Below the pieces are notes generated by a model. That model did not search any database. It worked only from the letters and a program-made list of their open reading frames with translations, and was not told the DNA's origin. 64,000 nt of DNA, taken from the NCBI GenBank assembly GCA_965223115.1, contig OZ244982.1, positions 496,001-560,000 on the forward strand, given 5' to 3'. Origin of the DNA: CBDCUI01 sp965223115 (GTDB taxonomy: Bacteria > Pseudomonadota > Gammaproteobacteria > UBA4575). The stretch's first letter is position 1. Each line of letters starts with the position of its first letter. The position numbers and the translations under genes are program-made. This document shows, in pieces, positions 1 through 8,356 of this stretch.

Positions 1-1164
1 CATCAACAAGCACAGGATTTGTTAAACGATGCTATTGCAGCTGAACCTAGTCGTAATGATTATAAAGTTAAGTTAGCTGAAGTTTTATATAGCGCAAAAG
101 ATCAGGATGCATTTGAGAAACATGCACAGACAATTAAAGATCAATTAGGTGAAGCGAGTAAAGATTGGCAAAGCGTTGCTGCCATGGGCAAAGAAATTGC
201 TCCAAATAATGCACTGTTTGCAGGAGCCGTAGCAGGCGTAGTAGCAACTAAAGCAGTTGAGAAGCCTGAAGCAACGGATATTGATGTTGGATCACAGACT
301 GTGATTAACGAATCATCTGATAACGAAGCTCTAGAAGATACAGTATTAGATGAAAGCTCGGTTGGTGATGAAGGTTTAGATTTTAATATTGATGAGCAAG
401 TGACAGAGTCTTTTGATGATGACCCTGTTGCAAGCAAGATTATGGAGGCAAATGAAACATCTGATATATTAAATTTTGATATTGATGACTTATCTGATGG
501 AGAATTAGAAGAACAACCAGATACTGATGATGATTTAGAAGCAGTAGCTACCGGTCTACACAAGGCTACAGGAATTCATGAAGCCCTTGATATGGATGAA
601 GAAGGTGATTTGACAGAGGAGTTAGGTGATTTAACGGAAGAATTAGAAGAAGTTGGATTGCAAACAACTATGGACGATTTAGAGCCTATTGATGAAGCAT
701 TGGTAAAGAACCTAGATACAACTGTAGCGTTACAAACAGATGGTGAATTCGATTTAGATATGGATGCTTCTACCAATACAACAGTAGATGATCCAGATGC
801 TACAACGGCTTATATGTCAAGCGGTTTGCAAGAAGATACTACAACAGTCGATGATCCAGATGCTACAACCGCTTATATGCCAGGTGATTTAGATCAAGAT
901 GCTACTGAGCAATTTGACCCTAGTAACTTGGACACAGAGTTTTTAGACCCTGCTGAAGACACAATTGCACAAACTTCTACAGATTTACAGGAGTTAGGAC
1001 CACCTTCATTGATTGAAGAAGTGGGAACAAAATTAGACCTTGCAAAAGCTTTTGTGGATATGGGTGATTCAGATGCAGCGAAGGAAACTTTGTTAGAAGT
1101 CATTAATGAAGGTGATGAATCGCAGATCAAAGCAGCTAAGGACCTTATGGATAAGCTGGGTTAA
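1..1164 (+). CDS. fimV: FimV family protein, C-terminal part (5' end outside window)
   Basis: The reading frame is open from base 1, so this is the C-terminal 387 codons of a longer protein. FimV is an inner-membrane peptidoglycan-binding protein that organises the cell pole, type IV pili and cAMP signalling. Seen here: a TPR-like start, a long very acidic low-complexity middle rich in Asp and Glu, and a C-terminal helical-hairpin domain (KLDLAKAFVDMGDSDAAKE onward) typical of FimV. A 13-residue motif (TTVDDPDATTAYM) occurs twice in the acidic part. The acidic linker and C-terminal domain, and the position directly upstream of truA, are the classical FimV arrangement. The N-terminal LysM and membrane segment are not visible. 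Confidence 0.88.
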   Translation, partial: HQQAQDLLNDAIAAEPSRNDYKVKLAEVLYSAKDQDAFEKHAQTIKDQLGEASKDWQSVAAMGKEIAPNNALFAGAVAGVVATKAVEKPEATDIDVGSQTVINESSDNEALEDTVLDESSVGDEGLDFNIDEQVTESFDDDPVASKIMEANETSDILNFDIDDLSDGELEEQPDTDDDLEAVATGLHKATGIHEALDMDEEGDLTEELGDLTEELEEVGLQTTMDDLEPIDEALVKNLDTTVALQTDGEFDLDMDASTNTTVDDPDATTAYMSSGLQEDTTTVDDPDATTAYMPGDLDQDATEQFDPSNLDTEFLDPAEDTIAQTSTDLQELGPPSLIEEVGTKLDLAKAFVDMGDSDAAKETLLEVINEGDESQIKAAKDLMDKLG

Positions 1165-1230
1165 TTATTAACTAATCTAATTTCACGCAGCTTAGTAAGA
1201 CTGCATAATCCAAAGTTTTATGTTCAAATT

Positions 1231-1254
1231 ATCTTATGCCTTGTTGCATAAGAT
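1231..1254 (+). terminator. Perfect 9-bp hairpin between fimV and truA
   Basis: ATCTTATGC and GCATAAGAT form a perfect 9-bp stem with a 6-nt loop. There is no clear U-run after it, so it may be a weak terminator, a processing signal or chance. Confidence 0.3.
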
Positions 1255-1286
1255 GCCACTTTGTTACTAATCAATAACTCAAATAT

Positions 1287-2069
1287 ATGCGTATTGTGCT
1301 TGGTATAGAGTATGACGGAAGTCACTTTTGCGGATGGCAGAGGCAACCGCATGCAAGTTCAGTACAACAGGTTGTTGAAGATGCGCTTTCAAAAGTGGCA
1401 AATACACCTATTACTGTACAGGTTGCCGGGAGAACGGATACAGCGGTGCATGCAACAGAGCAGGTAGTTCATTTTGACTGCTTTGCTGAACGTGATGATA
1501 AAGCATGGATCATGGGTGCAAATACAAATTTACCAAGTTCAGTAGCAATCCTGTGGTGTAAGCGAGTCAATGATAAGTTTCATGCGCGATATTCGGCAAT
1601 TTCAAGAAGATATCGTTATGTAATCTTAAATCGCTCCACTCGTCCTGCAATATTAGATAGGCTTGTCACTTGGGTTTATAAGCCACTTGATTATGTGGCA
1701 ATGTCAAAAGCTGCCAATAGCTTGATAGGAAAACATGATTTTTCCTCTTATAGAGCGTTGGCATGTCAATCTAAAAGCCCTATACGTACTGTGCATGATA
1801 TAAAAGTTGCTTGCCAAGGAGAGTTTATCTTTATTGACATCCATGCAGATGGTTTTCTACATCATATGGTTAGGAACATTGTCGGTGTACTCATCGATAT
1901 TGGTAAAGGCGATCAAGAAATTGACTGGGCTAATACGGTACTGCAATACCGTGATCGAACCAAAGGTGGTGTTACAGCACAGGCAGCAGGATTATACCTG
2001 GTTAAAGTGCAGTATGATGATGTTTATGGGCTTGATAACAAAATCAAGTGGCCAGTGTTTTCTATTTAA
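1287..2069 (+). CDS. truA: tRNA pseudouridine(38-40) synthase
   Basis: Converts uridines 38-40 in the anticodon arm of many tRNAs to pseudouridine in the cytoplasm. The 260-residue product has normal length. It opens with IEYDGSHFCGWQRQ, and the catalytic aspartate lies in GRTDTAVHA near residue 55. The C-terminal half has the conserved FLHHMVRNIVG segment. The ATG is the only start that gives the usual N-terminus; no strong ribosome-binding site is visible. The order fimV-truA-trpF is common in gammaproteobacteria. Confidence 0.97.
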   Translation: MRIVLGIEYDGSHFCGWQRQPHASSVQQVVEDALSKVANTPITVQVAGRTDTAVHATEQVVHFDCFAERDDKAWIMGANTNLPSSVAILWCKRVNDKFHARYSAISRRYRYVILNRSTRPAILDRLVTWVYKPLDYVAMSKAANSLIGKHDFSSYRALACQSKSPIRTVHDIKVACQGEFIFIDIHADGFLHHMVRNIVGVLIDIGKGDQEIDWANTVLQYRDRTKGGVTAQAAGLYLVKVQYDDVYGLDNKIKWPVFSI

Positions 2070-2095
2070 ATATGACAAACTAAGTAAGATTATTG

Positions 2096-2713
2096 ATGCA
2101 AACACGTGTTAAATTTTGTGGAATGACAAATCTACAGGATGTTCAGGATGCTATTGAATTAGGTATAGATGCATTGGGTTTCGTGTTTGTTGGTGAAAGT
2201 GCGCGTAATATTGCAGCTGAAAAGGCACAGCAGATAATAGCTCAAGTACCGCCATTTATAGTTAAAGTTGGTCTATTTATGAATGCTGAAAATAATTTTA
2301 TTGAAAATGTGTTAAACACAGTTAGATTAGATCTCTTGCAATTTCACGGTGATGAAGATGAGAGCTTTTGTTTACAGTTTCAATATCCATACCTAAAAGC
2401 TGTCCCTATGCGTAGCACATTATCTGTATTGGATTATTGTGCAGACTTCCCGTCTGCAACTGGTTTTGTGTTGGATAGCCATGCAGTGGGACAAATGGGG
2501 GGTAGCGGAGAGACCTTTGCATGGGACAAAATTCCAAGTAACTTTACAAAACCAGTAATTCTTGCTGGTGGCTTAACGCCTGAAAACGTAGGCTCCGCAA
2601 TCCGTGCAGTACGCCCATATGCAGTAGATGTAAGTAGTGGAATTGAGGCTAGCAAAGGTATTAAAGACCTGGCTAAAATGGAACACTTTATTAAGGAAGT
2701 TAGACGTGCCTAG
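2096..2713 (+). CDS. trpF: Phosphoribosylanthranilate isomerase
   Basis: Carries out the Amadori rearrangement of phosphoribosylanthranilate in tryptophan synthesis. It is a TIM-barrel enzyme of about 205 residues with the N-terminal VKFCGMTN motif (catalytic Cys), LQFHGDE, LAGGLTPENV and the phosphate-binding VDVSSGIE segment. An in-frame TTG lies directly before the chosen ATG, but MQTRVKFCG is the normal N-terminus. It is a separate gene rather than fused to trpC. The 3' end overlaps trpB, so the two are translationally coupled. Confidence 0.96.
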   Translation: MQTRVKFCGMTNLQDVQDAIELGIDALGFVFVGESARNIAAEKAQQIIAQVPPFIVKVGLFMNAENNFIENVLNTVRLDLLQFHGDEDESFCLQFQYPYLKAVPMRSTLSVLDYCADFPSATGFVLDSHAVGQMGGSGETFAWDKIPSNFTKPVILAGGLTPENVGSAIRAVRPYAVDVSSGIEASKGIKDLAKMEHFIKEVRRA

Positions 2714-3938
2714 GATTGCATCACAACAACATACGCAAAGATTGCAAAATCTGTTTCCTGACAAACAAGGAATGTTTGGTGAATATGGTGGTCGTTATGT
2801 TGCCGAAACTTTAATTGAACCACTGGTTCAACTTGAAGAGGCTTATCAGAAATATAAGGATGACCCTGAATTTATTGCTGAACTAAAAGCCGACTTTAAA
2901 CATTATGTAGGCAGGCCCAGTCCGCTTTATCACGCACAGCATTTAAGTCAAAAGTATGCAGGCGCACAAATTTTCTTGAAACGCGAAGATCTAAACCATA
3001 CTGGTGCACACAAAATAAATAACACGATTGGTCAGGCTTTACTTGCAAAGCGAATGGGGAAAACCCGTATTATTGCTGAGACAGGTGCGGGTCAGCATGG
3101 CGTAGCGAGTGCTACAGTGGCGGCCCGGTTGGGCCTTGAATGTGTGGTGTACATGGGAGAGGATGATATCCATCGTCAAGCACCCAATGTATATCGTATG
3201 CGACTCTTGGGTGCTGAAGTCATACCTGTTACCTCTGGTTCTAAAACTCTTAAAGATGCACTTAACGAAGCATTGCGTGATTGGGTGACCAATGTGGATT
3301 CTACATTCTATATTATTGGTACTGTTGCAGGTCCTCATCCTTATCCATTATTAGTACGCGATTTTCAAGCAGTAATTGGCACAGAAGCCAGACAACAAAT
3401 CCAAGAGCTTGCTAATCGTCTTCCAGATGCCTTGGTAGCTTGTGTAGGGGGTGGGTCAAATGCGATGGGTTTGTTTTATCCTTTTTTAGATGACACCTCA
3501 GTAGAAATGTATGGTATTGAGGCTGCGGGTTTGGGTGTGGAAACTGAGCAGCATTCTGCACCACTCAATGCAGGTCGACCGGGTGTGTTACATGGCAATC
3601 GTACTTATTTAATGGAAGACAAAGACGGGCAGATTATTGAAACTCATTCTGTGTCAGCAGGTTTGGATTACCCGGGTGTAGGCCCGGAGCATGCTTGGTT
3701 GAAAGATATCGGTCGAGTTCAATATGATGCTGTTACTGACCAGGAAGCGTTAGCAGCATTTCATGATTTAACCCGAATAGAAGGTATTATCCCAGCTTTG
3801 GAAAGTAGTCATGCAGTAGCCTATGCATGTAAGCTGGCGACCACGATGACAGCGGAGCAAATAATAATTGTTAATTTATCAGGGCGTGGTGACAAAGACA
3901 TCAATACAGTGGCTGATATTGAAGGCATAAAAATATGA
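2706..3938 (+). CDS. trpB: Tryptophan synthase beta chain
   Basis: PLP enzyme that condenses indole with serine; it works as an alpha2beta2 complex with TrpA. Visible are FPDKQGMFGEYGGRYVAETL at the N-terminus, the PLP lysine in NHTGAHKINN, the substrate loop ETGAGQHG and the phosphate-binding GGGSNAMG. I place the start at GTG 2706: it gives a 410-residue protein of family length, overlaps the trpF stop by 8 bp, and has AAGGAAG 6 nt upstream. A longer frame opens earlier at another GTG but only adds residues encoded inside trpF. Confidence 0.96.
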   Translation: MPRIASQQHTQRLQNLFPDKQGMFGEYGGRYVAETLIEPLVQLEEAYQKYKDDPEFIAELKADFKHYVGRPSPLYHAQHLSQKYAGAQIFLKREDLNHTGAHKINNTIGQALLAKRMGKTRIIAETGAGQHGVASATVAARLGLECVVYMGEDDIHRQAPNVYRMRLLGAEVIPVTSGSKTLKDALNEALRDWVTNVDSTFYIIGTVAGPHPYPLLVRDFQAVIGTEARQQIQELANRLPDALVACVGGGSNAMGLFYPFLDDTSVEMYGIEAAGLGVETEQHSAPLNAGRPGVLHGNRTYLMEDKDGQIIETHSVSAGLDYPGVGPEHAWLKDIGRVQYDAVTDQEALAAFHDLTRIEGIIPALESSHAVAYACKLATTMTAEQIIIVNLSGRGDKDINTVADIEGIKI

Positions 3939-4762
3939 GCCGCATACAGTCTTGCTTTGAAGAGCTGAAAAAATCTGGTCGTAAGGGATTGATTCCATAT
4001 ATCACGGCCGGAGACCCACATCCAGATCAAACCGTAGCGTTAATGCATACTTTGGTTGAAGCCGGTGCGGATATTATAGAACTAGGTGTGCCATTTTCTG
4101 ACCCCATGGCAGATGGACCTGTTATTCAGGCAGCCTGTGAACGTGCACTGGCACATAAAACGAGTTTGCATCAAGTCTTAGAAATGGTGTCCGCATTCAG
4201 AAACAAAAATGAACATACTCCCGTGGTGTTGATGGGTTATCAAAATCCAATTGAAGTAATGGGGGCTTTAGAGTTTGCAAAGATGGCAAAACAAAGCCAG
4301 ATTGATGGTGTATTAACAGTTGATATGCCTATAGAGCAAGCTATACCAGCCTTAGAAATCTATCAGCAACATGGTATTGATTCAATTTTTCTTATAGCAC
4401 CGACCACAAATAGCTCTAGAATTGAAAAAATTTGTGAAAAGTCTTCTGGATTTGTGTATTACGTTTCATTAAAAGGCGTAACAGGTGCAGGTCATTTGGA
4501 TATAGCGGAAGTTAAAAATAAAATTGCGGAGATTAAAAAAGTTACTTCGCTGCCCGTTGGTGTAGGGTTTGGAATTAAAGATGCAGAGAGTGCAAAAATG
4601 TTAGCATCTATTGCAGATGCTATTGTAGTAGGAAGCGCATTAATTCGTGAAATAGAAGCAAATTTAACAGATTATGATGCTATGCATCAAAGCATAAAAA
4701 CTTTATTGCGAAGCATGCGGCAAGCAATCGATAGTGATGCTATCAAACAAGAAGTCGCTTAA
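3935..4762 (+). CDS. trpA: Tryptophan synthase alpha chain
   Basis: Cleaves indole-3-glycerol phosphate to indole and glyceraldehyde 3-phosphate and channels indole to TrpB. The 275-residue TIM barrel shows the catalytic glutamate and aspartate contexts IIELGVPFSDPMADGP and VLTVDMP, the YYVSLKGVTGA loop, and the phosphate-binding VGFGIKDA. The ATG overlaps the trpB stop (ATGA), which indicates translational coupling. No trp leader or attenuator is visible in front of trpF, so regulation must come from elsewhere, if any. Confidence 0.97.
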   Translation: MSRIQSCFEELKKSGRKGLIPYITAGDPHPDQTVALMHTLVEAGADIIELGVPFSDPMADGPVIQAACERALAHKTSLHQVLEMVSAFRNKNEHTPVVLMGYQNPIEVMGALEFAKMAKQSQIDGVLTVDMPIEQAIPALEIYQQHGIDSIFLIAPTTNSSRIEKICEKSSGFVYYVSLKGVTGAGHLDIAEVKNKIAEIKKVTSLPVGVGFGIKDAESAKMLASIADAIVVGSALIREIEANLTDYDAMHQSIKTLLRSMRQAIDSDAIKQEVA

Positions 4763-4804
4763 TTATATGGATTATCAATTTATTTTTTAATTGTTTAGAT
4801 AATT

Positions 4805-5674
4805 ATGAGCTGGTTAGAAAAATTAATGCCTTCACGTATTCGTACCGAGGGTACAAGCAAACGCAAAGTGCCGGAAGGCTTATGGGATAAATGTGCTAAT
4901 TGTAGTGCAGTTTTGTATCGCTCTGATCTTGAACGCAATTTATATGTTTGCCCGAAATGTAACCATCATATGCGTATTGATGCGCGTAAGCGTTTACTAG
5001 CTTTTCTCGATGAAGAGCCGCAAGAAGAAATTGGTCAGAATATAGAACCTAAAGATTTTTTAAAATTCAAAGACAGTAAAAAATATAAAGATCGACTTGC
5101 TGCAGCACAAAAAGCTACAGGTGAAAAAGAAGCATTAATTGTAATAAAAGGCGAATTAAGAAAGCTACCTATTGTCGCTGCTGCTTTTAATTTCAATTTT
5201 ATTGGTGGTTCGATGGGTTCTGTTGTTGGTGAACGGTTTTTGCAAGGTGCCGAGTACGCATTAGAAAATAAAATTCCAATGGTTTGTTTTTCCACCAGTG
5301 GGGGTGCCAGAATGCAAGAGGCGTTAATGTCTTTATATCAAATGGCAAAAACTAGTGCAGTTTTGGCGCGCATGCGTGATCAAGGAGTTCCATTTGTATC
5401 AGTGATGACCGATCCTACGATGGGTGGGGTGTCAGCGAGCTTAGCCATGCTGGGGGATATACACATAGCTGAACCAGAAGCCCTTATTGGCTTTGCTGGA
5501 CCAAGAGTCATTCAGCAAACAGTACGTGAGACTTTGCCAGAAGGTTTTCAAAGGAGTGAATTTTTACTTGAGCATGGGGCCCTAGACTTGATTGTAGACC
5601 GGGTACATATCCGAGATCAGATATATCAAATATTGTGCATACTATTGCATAAAGATATCGATGAGATGGAGTAA
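4805..5674 (+). CDS. accD: Acetyl-CoA carboxylase carboxyltransferase beta subunit
   Basis: With AccA forms the carboxyltransferase half of acetyl-CoA carboxylase, which makes malonyl-CoA for fatty-acid synthesis. The 289-residue product carries the four-cysteine zinc ribbon near residues 30-52 (CANC ... CPKC) and the oxyanion-hole glycines STSGGARMQEA and DPTMGGVSAS. The position between trpA and folC is the standard one in gammaproteobacteria. There is a 42-nt gap after trpA and no visible terminator. Confidence 0.97.
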   Translation: MSWLEKLMPSRIRTEGTSKRKVPEGLWDKCANCSAVLYRSDLERNLYVCPKCNHHMRIDARKRLLAFLDEEPQEEIGQNIEPKDFLKFKDSKKYKDRLAAAQKATGEKEALIVIKGELRKLPIVAAAFNFNFIGGSMGSVVGERFLQGAEYALENKIPMVCFSTSGGARMQEALMSLYQMAKTSAVLARMRDQGVPFVSVMTDPTMGGVSASLAMLGDIHIAEPEALIGFAGPRVIQQTVRETLPEGFQRSEFLLEHGALDLIVDRVHIRDQIYQILCILLHKDIDEME

Positions 5675-5785
5675 GATGATTTTGAATAAAAAATGTTCAA
5701 AAAAGATAGTATCTATTCACATCCTATATACTTAGCTACATAAAACTGCTACAAACGCCTTTATTCACTTCTATCCCTTACTACT

Positions 5786-7051
5786 TTGAGATTCAAACGT
5801 CTCCAAGACTGGCTGAAATGGCAGCAAACATTACATTCACAAAAGATCGAATTAGGTCTTGAGCGAATAGCTGATGTTGCAAACACGCTAGGTGTACTTC
5901 AGCCAAATTACAAAGTTATTACTGTGGGTGGCACCAATGGTAAAGGGTCGATCGTTGCGGCGCTTGAATCAATTTACCATCACGCAGGCTATCGTGTTGC
6001 AGCTTATACTTCCCCTCATTTATTGCGCTATAACGAACGCATTAGAATCAGCCGAAATAATATTGATGATGAAGCATTATGTGAAGCATTTAATCTAGTC
6101 GATCAGGCACGTGGTGAAATTAGTTTAAGTTATTTTGAATTTGGTACTTTGGCAGCCATGCAAATATTCAATGAAATTGAGCTGGATATTGCCATTTATG
6201 AAGTAGGGCTGGGTGGTCGTATGGATGCAGTAAACATATTAGACTCAGATTTAGCCATTGTGTCCAATATAGGCATAGATCATGTTCAATGGCTTGGTTC
6301 GACAAGAGAGTCAATTGGCTTTGAAAAAGCTGGGGTGTTTAGGTCACAACGACCGGCTATTTGTGGTGATGAGGACCCGCCAAAAAGTCTAATCAATTAC
6401 GCAAATGAAATAGGTTCACTTTTTTATAAAATCAATGAAGACTATCGGTTTGCAAACAACGATAATGGCACTTGGTCATTTGAATCTTCCACGGTTAATT
6501 GGCAACATTTGCCTATACCCAGTTTGTTTGGAGGTGTACAGATCAGTAATGCTGCCACCGCGTTAATGGGCTTAGTGTCGCTTGATGATAAACTTCCAGT
6601 GACACGTGATTGTATAGATCGCGGTCTTAGTAATATTCAATTATTAGGTCGCTTTCAAAAAATTTCAGGGGAATGTGAAATCATTCTTGATGTTGCTCAT
6701 AATTTAGATAGCGCAAAAGTTCTAATAAATAATCTCAAAATCTCAAAGCCTGTATCAAACACTTATGCGGTATTTGCGGTATTAGCAGATAAGGACGTAG
6801 ACGGCATTATTAATGTTGTAAAGGGTATGATAGATAAGTGGTTTATTTCACAAGTTAAGAGTGAGCGAGCTCTGGAAAGCCATAAGCTACAGGAAAAGCT
6901 TAGGTTGCATTGCCCTGAAGCAACTGCTCATTCATATCAAAGTATTTCGGAAGCTTATATGGCAGCTAAACAAGAGGCTGATGACACTTCACGAATCGTA
7001 GTGTTTGGCTCTTTTCTAACAGTAGCGGAAATATTGCGCATAGAAGTATAA
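5786..7051 (+). CDS. folC: Bifunctional folylpolyglutamate / dihydrofolate synthase
   Basis: Adds glutamate to dihydropteroate and to folates, giving dihydrofolate and polyglutamylated cofactors. Features seen: the ATP-binding loop GGTNGKGS at residues 48-55, YTSPHLLRYNERIRI, the EVGLGGRMDA box, SNIGIDHVQWLG, and the Mur-ligase-like C-terminal domain with LDVAHN. The only start giving a full N-terminus (MRFKRLQDWL) is TTG at 5786; no good ribosome-binding site precedes it, so the exact start is less sure than the identity. It stands 111 nt after accD and 63 nt before dedD. Confidence 0.95.
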   Translation: MRFKRLQDWLKWQQTLHSQKIELGLERIADVANTLGVLQPNYKVITVGGTNGKGSIVAALESIYHHAGYRVAAYTSPHLLRYNERIRISRNNIDDEALCEAFNLVDQARGEISLSYFEFGTLAAMQIFNEIELDIAIYEVGLGGRMDAVNILDSDLAIVSNIGIDHVQWLGSTRESIGFEKAGVFRSQRPAICGDEDPPKSLINYANEIGSLFYKINEDYRFANNDNGTWSFESSTVNWQHLPIPSLFGGVQISNAATALMGLVSLDDKLPVTRDCIDRGLSNIQLLGRFQKISGECEIILDVAHNLDSAKVLINNLKISKPVSNTYAVFAVLADKDVDGIINVVKGMIDKWFISQVKSERALESHKLQEKLRLHCPEATAHSYQSISEAYMAAKQEADDTSRIVVFGSFLTVAEILRIEV

Positions 7052-7114
7052 TTTATAAACATTTTTGTATTAGAGCTGGTCTAATACACATGACAAATTT
7101 GGATGATTGAGATT

Positions 7115-7690
7115 ATGGAATCAACCCTAAAACAACGCTTGATTGGTACGGCAGTAATTATTGCTTTAGCAGTAATATTTGTGCCCATGATATTAGATGG
7201 GTCAGGCCAGCAGGAATCTATTGCAATTAATGTAGAAGTTCCGCCGGAGCCAAAATTTACTTTTGAAAGTGATTTACCAGATGCCAAACAGCTGGATGAT
7301 TTGCCTGCTATTAAAAATGAAAAAGCTACTAAAGCTAAGCAGCCCACCTCTAAAGAAAAAGGAACTACTGAAACTGTATCTGCTCCAGCTCAACCCCAAA
7401 AGCCTAAAGTTGTTGAAGCTACTGCAAATCATATTAAACCAAAACCTTCATTAAGTGGCTGGGCTGTACAAGTTGCTGCATTTGCTGAGGAAGGCAAAGC
7501 ACTTGCATTGCAAGAAAAGTTATTAGCTGGAAATTATTCTGCTTTTACTGAAAAAACATCTTCTGGTAACAAGGCAATATATCGAGTAAAAGTGGGCCCT
7601 GAGTTAAAGCGAGAAAATGCAGAAAAATTACGTGACAAGATAACAAAAGAACATGGCCTCGATGGTAGTTTTGTAATAAACCATCCTTAA
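7115..7690 (+). CDS. dedD: SPOR-domain cell-division protein (DedD-like)
   Basis: Single-pass inner-membrane protein whose periplasmic SPOR domain binds denuded septal peptidoglycan. The N-terminus ESTLKQRLIGTAVIIALAV has a short cytoplasmic part and a transmembrane helix at about residues 9-27. A Lys/Pro/Thr-rich linker follows, then the SPOR domain in the last 75 residues (GWAVQVAAFAEEGKA through YRVKVGP). I prefer ATG 7115 by analogy with E. coli DedD; an ATG at 7103 would add four residues. The setting folC-dedD-cvpA-purF supports the name. Confidence 0.88.
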   Translation: MESTLKQRLIGTAVIIALAVIFVPMILDGSGQQESIAINVEVPPEPKFTFESDLPDAKQLDDLPAIKNEKATKAKQPTSKEKGTTETVSAPAQPQKPKVVEATANHIKPKPSLSGWAVQVAAFAEEGKALALQEKLLAGNYSAFTEKTSSGNKAIYRVKVGPELKRENAEKLRDKITKEHGLDGSFVINHP

Positions 7691-7766
7691 ACAACTTATC
7701 GTGCTGGATCATACAAGTTTATTAACGATATAGAGTATAGAGACTAGTAATTGGTAAAGGAAAGAT

Positions 7767-8333
7767 ATGGATTTATCTTGGATAGATATCGGTATTGCGG
7801 TCATATTACTTATCTCGGTAGCTATTGCAATTTTTCGAGGATTTGTAAAAGAAGCCATATCATTAGCGAGTTGGATTATTGCAATTTGGTTAGCAATTAC
7901 TTTTTCTAACCAAGTTGCGTTATTTCTTCCCTCAAGTATTGATGAAGCGACTATTAATTTTGGTAAGAATGAGCTTGAAGCAAGTAAGTTACGTGTAGGG
8001 ATTGCTTTTATATTAATTGTTATTGGAACATTGATAGCGGGTTCTTTGTTGAACTACATATTTAGCCAAATCACACAAACGCGAGCACTACGTGGGATAG
8101 ACAGAATTCTGGGTGCATTTTTTGGTATAGCTAGAGGTGGCGCAGTAGTTGTTATTGTGATTTTAATCGCGTCTTTAACTAGTTTTCCTAGATCAGATAC
8201 TTGGAAATCATCACGGCTTTTACCCCCATTCGAATCGGTGGCACGTAAAGTAATTGATATAATGCCACCTGAATATTCAAAGTACTTTTCATTTGATGAA
8301 GCTGAGTTGCAAGCATCATCATATATTCACTAA
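7767..8333 (+). CDS. cvpA: CvpA family membrane protein
   Basis: Integral membrane protein named for colicin V production in E. coli; its exact role is unsettled, with envelope and bile-stress functions proposed. The 188-residue product shows four hydrophobic helices (about residues 6-24, 29-50, 70-92 and 110-135) and the conserved IFRGFVKEAISLASWI segment after the first helix. A purine-rich ribosome site (AAAGGAAAG) lies just before the ATG. It precedes purF by 23 nt, the usual cvpA-purF operon. Confidence 0.94.
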   Translation: MDLSWIDIGIAVILLISVAIAIFRGFVKEAISLASWIIAIWLAITFSNQVALFLPSSIDEATINFGKNELEASKLRVGIAFILIVIGTLIAGSLLNYIFSQITQTRALRGIDRILGAFFGIARGGAVVVIVILIASLTSFPRSDTWKSSRLLPPFESVARKVIDIMPPEYSKYFSFDEAELQASSYIH

Positions 8334-8356
8334 ATTAACTTAGGCGTAAGCTAGAT

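Noticed and set aside
1970..2096. Tryptophan leader peptide or attenuator before trpF
   Set aside because: The space before trpF is the truA end and 26 bp; there is no Trp-codon run or alternative hairpins.
1807..2112. 101-codon plus-strand frame inside and after truA
   Set aside because: Entirely overlaps truA in another frame and has no start signal.
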